A stretch of DNA of 64,000 nt from Rhodopirellula sp. SM50 (GTDB lineage: Bacteria; Planctomycetota; Planctomycetia; Pirellulales; Pirellulaceae): contig NZ_NTFY01000061.1 in NCBI RefSeq assembly GCF_002289565.1, positions 124,001 to 188,000 on the forward strand, read 5' to 3'. Under the pieces are notes generated by a model. That model was not told where the DNA came from and did not search any database. It was given only the letters and a program-made list of their open reading frames with translations. Below, piece after piece: positions 60,952-64,000 of the stretch. How positions within the stretch are numbered: the stretch's first letter is position 1; each line of letters begins with the position of its first letter. The position numbers and the translations under genes are program-made.

Positions 60952-61812
60952 CGGCCGACGGGCGGTTCGAACGACGCTGTCGATCAGTTGTTCGGTCATC
61001 CGGGCGCGGTATTCCATCATGCTGTTGGGGCCTTGGAACCCGACCACGGTCTCGTCCCAATTGAGTTCTTTGCTGATCATGTGACCGGCGTCCAGGTCGA
61101 ACTTGATCGTGCCGTTGCTGAGTTGTTGGACGACTTGGGCCCGCACGGATTCTTCTTCGATCGGCGTCAGCGGTTCACTGCGGACGGACAACGTGGCGAC
61201 GCCGGATTTCACTTTTTCCAGCGTGTAGAGTTCACGGATCTTGATCGGTTTGACCAACCCGTCTTCGGTCCGCGTCTTGATTTCTCGGGGGATCGCCCAG
61301 GAGTCGCCGATCGCGATCGGTTCATCGGGCAAGGCCAGGGACAGCGAGCCCATTCCCAGTGACGCTTTACTGCCGCCGTTGTCTTGGCGGTCGGTTTCTT
61401 GGCCGCGTGGGTTGATCGTCACGGTGGCCAGTGTTTTCCCGATCTGCTCGGCCACTTTGGAGAACACACGGGGGGGTGTTTCGCCGGATTGGCTGGACCA
61501 CCGGATCTCTTCTTTGTCGCCTTGTTGCTGGGTCATTTCGACAGAATCGACGACATGATCGAACGTCATTTCGTCGCCGTCGACGTGCGTGACGGCCCAA
61601 TGCCGGTGGCTGACGGTGTGGACCTGTGAGATTTCCTCGTCGCCTTTGAGCCGGGTCTTGGTCTTTGCCACATGCGTGACTTCGTAGCTGAGTTTTTGCC
61701 CGCCGGTCAACGAATAACGCAGCAAGTATTTGGTCGATTCATCATCGGCGGCAAAGCCGGTCGACCCCAAGGTGGCGAGGGTGAATGCGATGGCGAGGCA
61801 ATAACGGTCCAC
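60949..61812 (-). CDS. Exported DUF6263-like protein
   Basis: A 287-residue secreted protein. A GTG at 61812 with AAGGAG about 11 bases upstream opens a clean signal peptide (RYCLAIAFTLATLGSTGFAA). The mature part resembles DUF6263 of planctomycetes: LLRYSLTGGQKLSYEVTHVA, HRHWAVTHVDGDEMTFDHVV, ALPDEPIAIGDSW and IKFDLDAGHMISKELNWDET. The fold is probably beta-rich; function unknown. The frame continues upstream of the GTG into the inverted-repeat element and is not coding there. Its TAG stop is the first unit of a heptamer tract. Confidence 0.8.
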   Translation of the reverse strand: MDRYCLAIAFTLATLGSTGFAADDESTKYLLRYSLTGGQKLSYEVTHVAKTKTRLKGDEEISQVHTVSHRHWAVTHVDGDEMTFDHVVDSVEMTQQQGDKEEIRWSSQSGETPPRVFSKVAEQIGKTLATVTINPRGQETDRQDNGGSKASLGMGSLSLALPDEPIAIGDSWAIPREIKTRTEDGLVKPIKIRELYTLEKVKSGVATLSVRSEPLTPIEEESVRAQVVQQLSNGTIKFDLDAGHMISKELNWDETVVGFQGPNSMMEYRARMTEQLIDSVVRTARRP

Positions 61813-61948
61813 GGTTCCGGTCTCCTTACACTGACTCGAGTTGAAGGTGGGCCGTGAAACTCGCAGATTCGCAATCGCGGTGCAAGAGCGATTGGTGTGG
61901 CTCCTCGGAAGCCCGGAGCGGTTGGCACAACGCTTGCCGGTCGTGTCA

Positions 61949-62058
61949 GCCCAATGCCACATCCTTTGACGCCAAGCGGTGTGTTTTTTGTTAGCGGCAG
62001 GGCGCGAGCTCTCCGGTCTTTCACGTTGCAACCGGACGGCTCGCGCCGTTCCGCTAAC
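61949..62058. repeat. 110-bp inverted-repeat element, copy 2
   Basis: The same element as 49719-49837 in the same orientation. Arms GTTAGCGGCAGGGCGCGAG (from 61990) and CTCGCGCCGTTCCGCTAAC (to 62058) are joined by a loop that is 11 bases shorter, and the upstream flank CCAATGCC...TTTGACGCCA is also conserved. It lies between the sulfatase and the DUF6263-like gene. Confidence 0.85.
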
Positions 62059-62088
62059 GTCTGCAGCGCCAGGCGTCTCGTCGTGTGG

Positions 62089-63513
62089 TCAGGGAGCCAA
62101 GGGAGCCATTTGCGCGTCGAAGGCCTGCCAGCGGTTGATCAGCTCTCTCAACTTCTCACGCTGCATCCCGGCCAAGTCATGCTCTTCGGAGGGATCGATT
62201 TTTAGATGGTACAGCTCGATCGGTTGGCCCCGTTTGGGACGCACAATTTTCCAGTCGCCGCTGCGTAACGCCTGTTTTCCGCCGGGCATTCGCCAATAAA
62301 GATGTTGACGACCGGTCGCGATCGGGTTGTCGATCCATTGAAACAGACTGACGCCATCGGACCGGGCATCGGCCGGCAGCCCGGCCAGATCCAGTGCCGT
62401 TGCCGCGATGTCCAGACTGATCACCGGTCGCGGTTCGGAGACGCCTTCGGGCAACCGGCCTGGGAAACTCCAGACCATCGGGATTCGGATGCCGCCTTCG
62501 TACAAGGAGCCTTTCCCGCCTCGCAACGGGGCGTTGCTGCTGGTCAGTTCGGCGGTCGGGCCGCCGTTGTCGCTGAGAAAGACGACGAGCGTGTTGCGGC
62601 GTAATCGGTGCTGGTCGATCGCTGCGGTGATCGCGCCGAGGCCGCGATCGAGCGAAATCAGCATGCCGGCAAAGATGCGGCGTTGGATGTCGGTGATTCG
62701 CCGCAAGGCCTGGCAATCGGCGAGCTTGGCCTGCATCGGGCTGTGGACGGCGTTGTAGCAGACCATCAAACAAAACGGATCGTCGTGATGTCGGTCGATG
62801 AACGAAACCGCTTCCTCGGTGATCGCTTCGGTGAGATAACGCGACTCTTCGATGATTTCCGTGCCCCGCATCATCGGGTTGTCTTGGTCATAAGACGGTT
62901 CACTCATCCGGGCATAATTGCCGCGAATCAGGTTGTCGGTGCGGATGCGACTGCCGACTTCGAGACTGCTGTCGCGAATCATCGTCAGCACGTTCGGGTA
63001 GGGAACACCGTCGGCGTGTGATCCCGGGACATAGAAATGCCCTTCGTGCAAGAATCCATAAAACGAATCGAACCCTCGCTGCATCGGATGCCGCGCCGGG
63101 GTCGCTCCCAAATGCCACTTGCCGACCAGTCCGGTCCGGTAGCCCGCTTCGTTGAGTTTTTTGACGAAGGTGGTTTCGGAGGTCGGCAGCCCGGCGTCGG
63201 GTAGCAGATTTCGTTTTCCGGTCGGATTGATGTCGTATCCGAATCGGGACTGATACCGTCCGGTCAGAATGCCGGCCCGAGAGGGACTGCAATAGGACGA
63301 CGTGACGTATCCGGCGATGCAGCGGACGCCCGCATCGGCCAGGGTGTCGATGTGGGGAGTCGGGATTTGCCGGTTGCCCATCATCCCGGTTTCGCCGTAA
63401 CCCAAGTCGTCGGCGACGATCACGACGATGTTCGGGCGTTCGTCGGCCGAGGCCGATGCAGCGTGGCAACAGGATGCGGCAGAGAGCAGCGCCAGCCAAC
63501 AGAGTCTCATCAT
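62089..63513 (-). CDS. Secreted sulfatase (arylsulfatase family, Cys-type)
   Basis: A 474-residue hydrolase of sulfate esters. A signal peptide (MRLCWLALLSAASCCHAASA) leads into NIVVIVADDLGYGETGMMGN (calcium-binding Asp pair). The modification site CSPSRAGILTGR carries the Cys that is turned into formylglycine. Other active-site parts are GKWHLG, HSPMQAK and SDNGGPT. Sulfatases are numerous in marine planctomycetes and act on sulfated polysaccharides; the substrate is not visible. The ATG at 63513 has AAAGGG at good spacing; ATGs at 63528 and 63525 in frame are alternatives. Confidence 0.94.
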   Translation of the reverse strand: MMRLCWLALLSAASCCHAASASADERPNIVVIVADDLGYGETGMMGNRQIPTPHIDTLADAGVRCIAGYVTSSYCSPSRAGILTGRYQSRFGYDINPTGKRNLLPDAGLPTSETTFVKKLNEAGYRTGLVGKWHLGATPARHPMQRGFDSFYGFLHEGHFYVPGSHADGVPYPNVLTMIRDSSLEVGSRIRTDNLIRGNYARMSEPSYDQDNPMMRGTEIIEESRYLTEAITEEAVSFIDRHHDDPFCLMVCYNAVHSPMQAKLADCQALRRITDIQRRIFAGMLISLDRGLGAITAAIDQHRLRRNTLVVFLSDNGGPTAELTSSNAPLRGGKGSLYEGGIRIPMVWSFPGRLPEGVSEPRPVISLDIAATALDLAGLPADARSDGVSLFQWIDNPIATGRQHLYWRMPGGKQALRSGDWKIVRPKRGQPIELYHLKIDPSEEHDLAGMQREKLRELINRWQAFDAQMAPLAP

Positions 63514-64000
63514 GTGCCCTTTCATCATCGCACGGAAAATAAGTGTCGGAGTGGATCGTCGCGGAAGTCGCCAGATCCTGCAGCAAAAGATTCGACATCC
63601 CTACCGGCCGGCGACCAAGATTTGGCCGACAAACAGCCAGACGAAAGTAAAGAGGATTCCAAAGGAGGTGTGAAGCAGTTCGATGGACACTTGACGTTCT
63701 CGTGTAGATTTAGCGCTACTTAATTGGCCTGCCACCGCTCCCTGGCTGATTCTGATTCGCCGTTTCCGGCATTCGCAACGGTTCTGTTGGTTGTTGCCCG
63801 TCGATCATCCCGGCCGTCATGTCCGGTCACTGTACCATTGTTGCCGCTGGCGTCTGTGTGTCAGCAAAATTCGGCTCGAGTTGGGGGCAATGCGGCCGAT
63901 CGTGTCGCTCCAATAGCAGCTAGCAAAACCTTGACGATTGCCGAGCCTTGACCGGCTTGGCAAACCTTGCGGCGAGGGCAGGCTTTTTCGCTCGATCGGG
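63514..64000. other. Terminal intergenic region, no confident gene
   Basis: A 487-bp stretch from the sulfatase start to the window end. It holds one possible tiny membrane-peptide frame (63601-63690, minus strand). An open frame on the plus strand from 63724 has no signal, no ribosome site and no recognisable content. The last 60 bases (CTTGGCAAACCTTGCGGCG) may be the edge of another feature that the window cuts. Confidence 0.5.
63601..63690 (-). CDS. Possible 29-residue membrane peptide
   Basis: A GTG-initiated frame encodes a short peptide with a single strongly hydrophobic segment (LLHTSFGILFTFVWLFVGQI) and a basic end (AGR), then TAG. It lies 87 bp upstream of the sulfatase on the same strand. 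The composition fits a one-helix membrane microprotein. No Shine-Dalgarno is visible, so it may be chance. Confidence 0.3.
   Translation of the reverse strand: MSIELLHTSFGILFTFVWLFVGQILVAGR

Noticed and set aside
61813-62031. Upstream extension of the DUF6263-like gene to an ATG-type start at 62031
   Set aside because: The extension translates the inverted-repeat element and would bury the signal peptide; the GTG at 61812 with AAGGAG fits better.

Overview
The window reads as a chromosomal segment of a marine-type planctomycete, most likely a member of the Pirellulaceae (Rhodopirellula/Stieleria-like). The evidence is the combination of a DUF1559 pseudopilin-like protein, CRTAC1-type FG-GAP/ASPIC proteins, a Cys-type sulfatase, an LEPR-motif exported subtilase with a dockerin-like tail, BatA-type membrane proteins, many GTG/TTG starts and moderately high GC. 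No tRNA, rRNA, CRISPR array, prophage or insertion sequence was recognised by eye.

Layout. 1-12.2 kb: the end of an EAL protein, an exported protein of unknown role, a Wza-like polysaccharide export lipoprotein, a nitrilase-family amidohydrolase divergent from a soluble transhydrogenase (sthA), an M28 glutaminyl-cyclase-like peptidase, and a coupled membrane trio (small membrane protein, BatA-like, vWA/GATase-like). 12.2-20.3 kb: a possible gene relic, an unusual BRCT-like/MerR/TPR fusion, a NatA-type ABC ATPase, a permease fused to a CPBP protease, and dnaX. 20.3-21.7 kb is a repeat-rich leader without a convincing gene. 21.7-42.4 kb is one large co-directional exopolysaccharide locus: Wzc-like chain-length regulator with tyrosine kinase, initiating sugar-phosphate transferase, gmd, flippase, polymerase-like protein, eight glycosyltransferases, an acyltransferase 3, two hexapeptide acyltransferases and a VanZ-like protein, many with ATGA overlaps. 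The Wza-like exporter lies about 18 kb away.

42.4-64 kb is a mosaic of envelope and secreted functions: VKOR-thioredoxin fusion, subtilase, DUF2891 protein, atypical Nramp-related transporter, two tandem CRTAC1 proteins divergent from a DUF1559 / small lipoprotein / seven-haem cytochrome / TPR lipoprotein set, DUF2784 protein, DUF6263-like protein and a sulfatase.

The most unusual feature is the repeat landscape. Several unrelated short tandem repeats (periods 7, 8 and 15 bp) begin exactly at, or within a base of, the stop codons of genes. A 16-bp repeat (core GGTCAAAAAATGG) occurs at three loci with a fixed period, twice with head-to-head copies able to form hairpins. One 15-bp array has become the N-terminus of a glycosyltransferase. 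Separately, dnaX carries an A10 run at the domain III/linker boundary after which both alternative frames stop within a few codons, which strongly suggests programmed slippage producing a gamma subunit; the same DnaX lacks the usual zinc-module cysteines.
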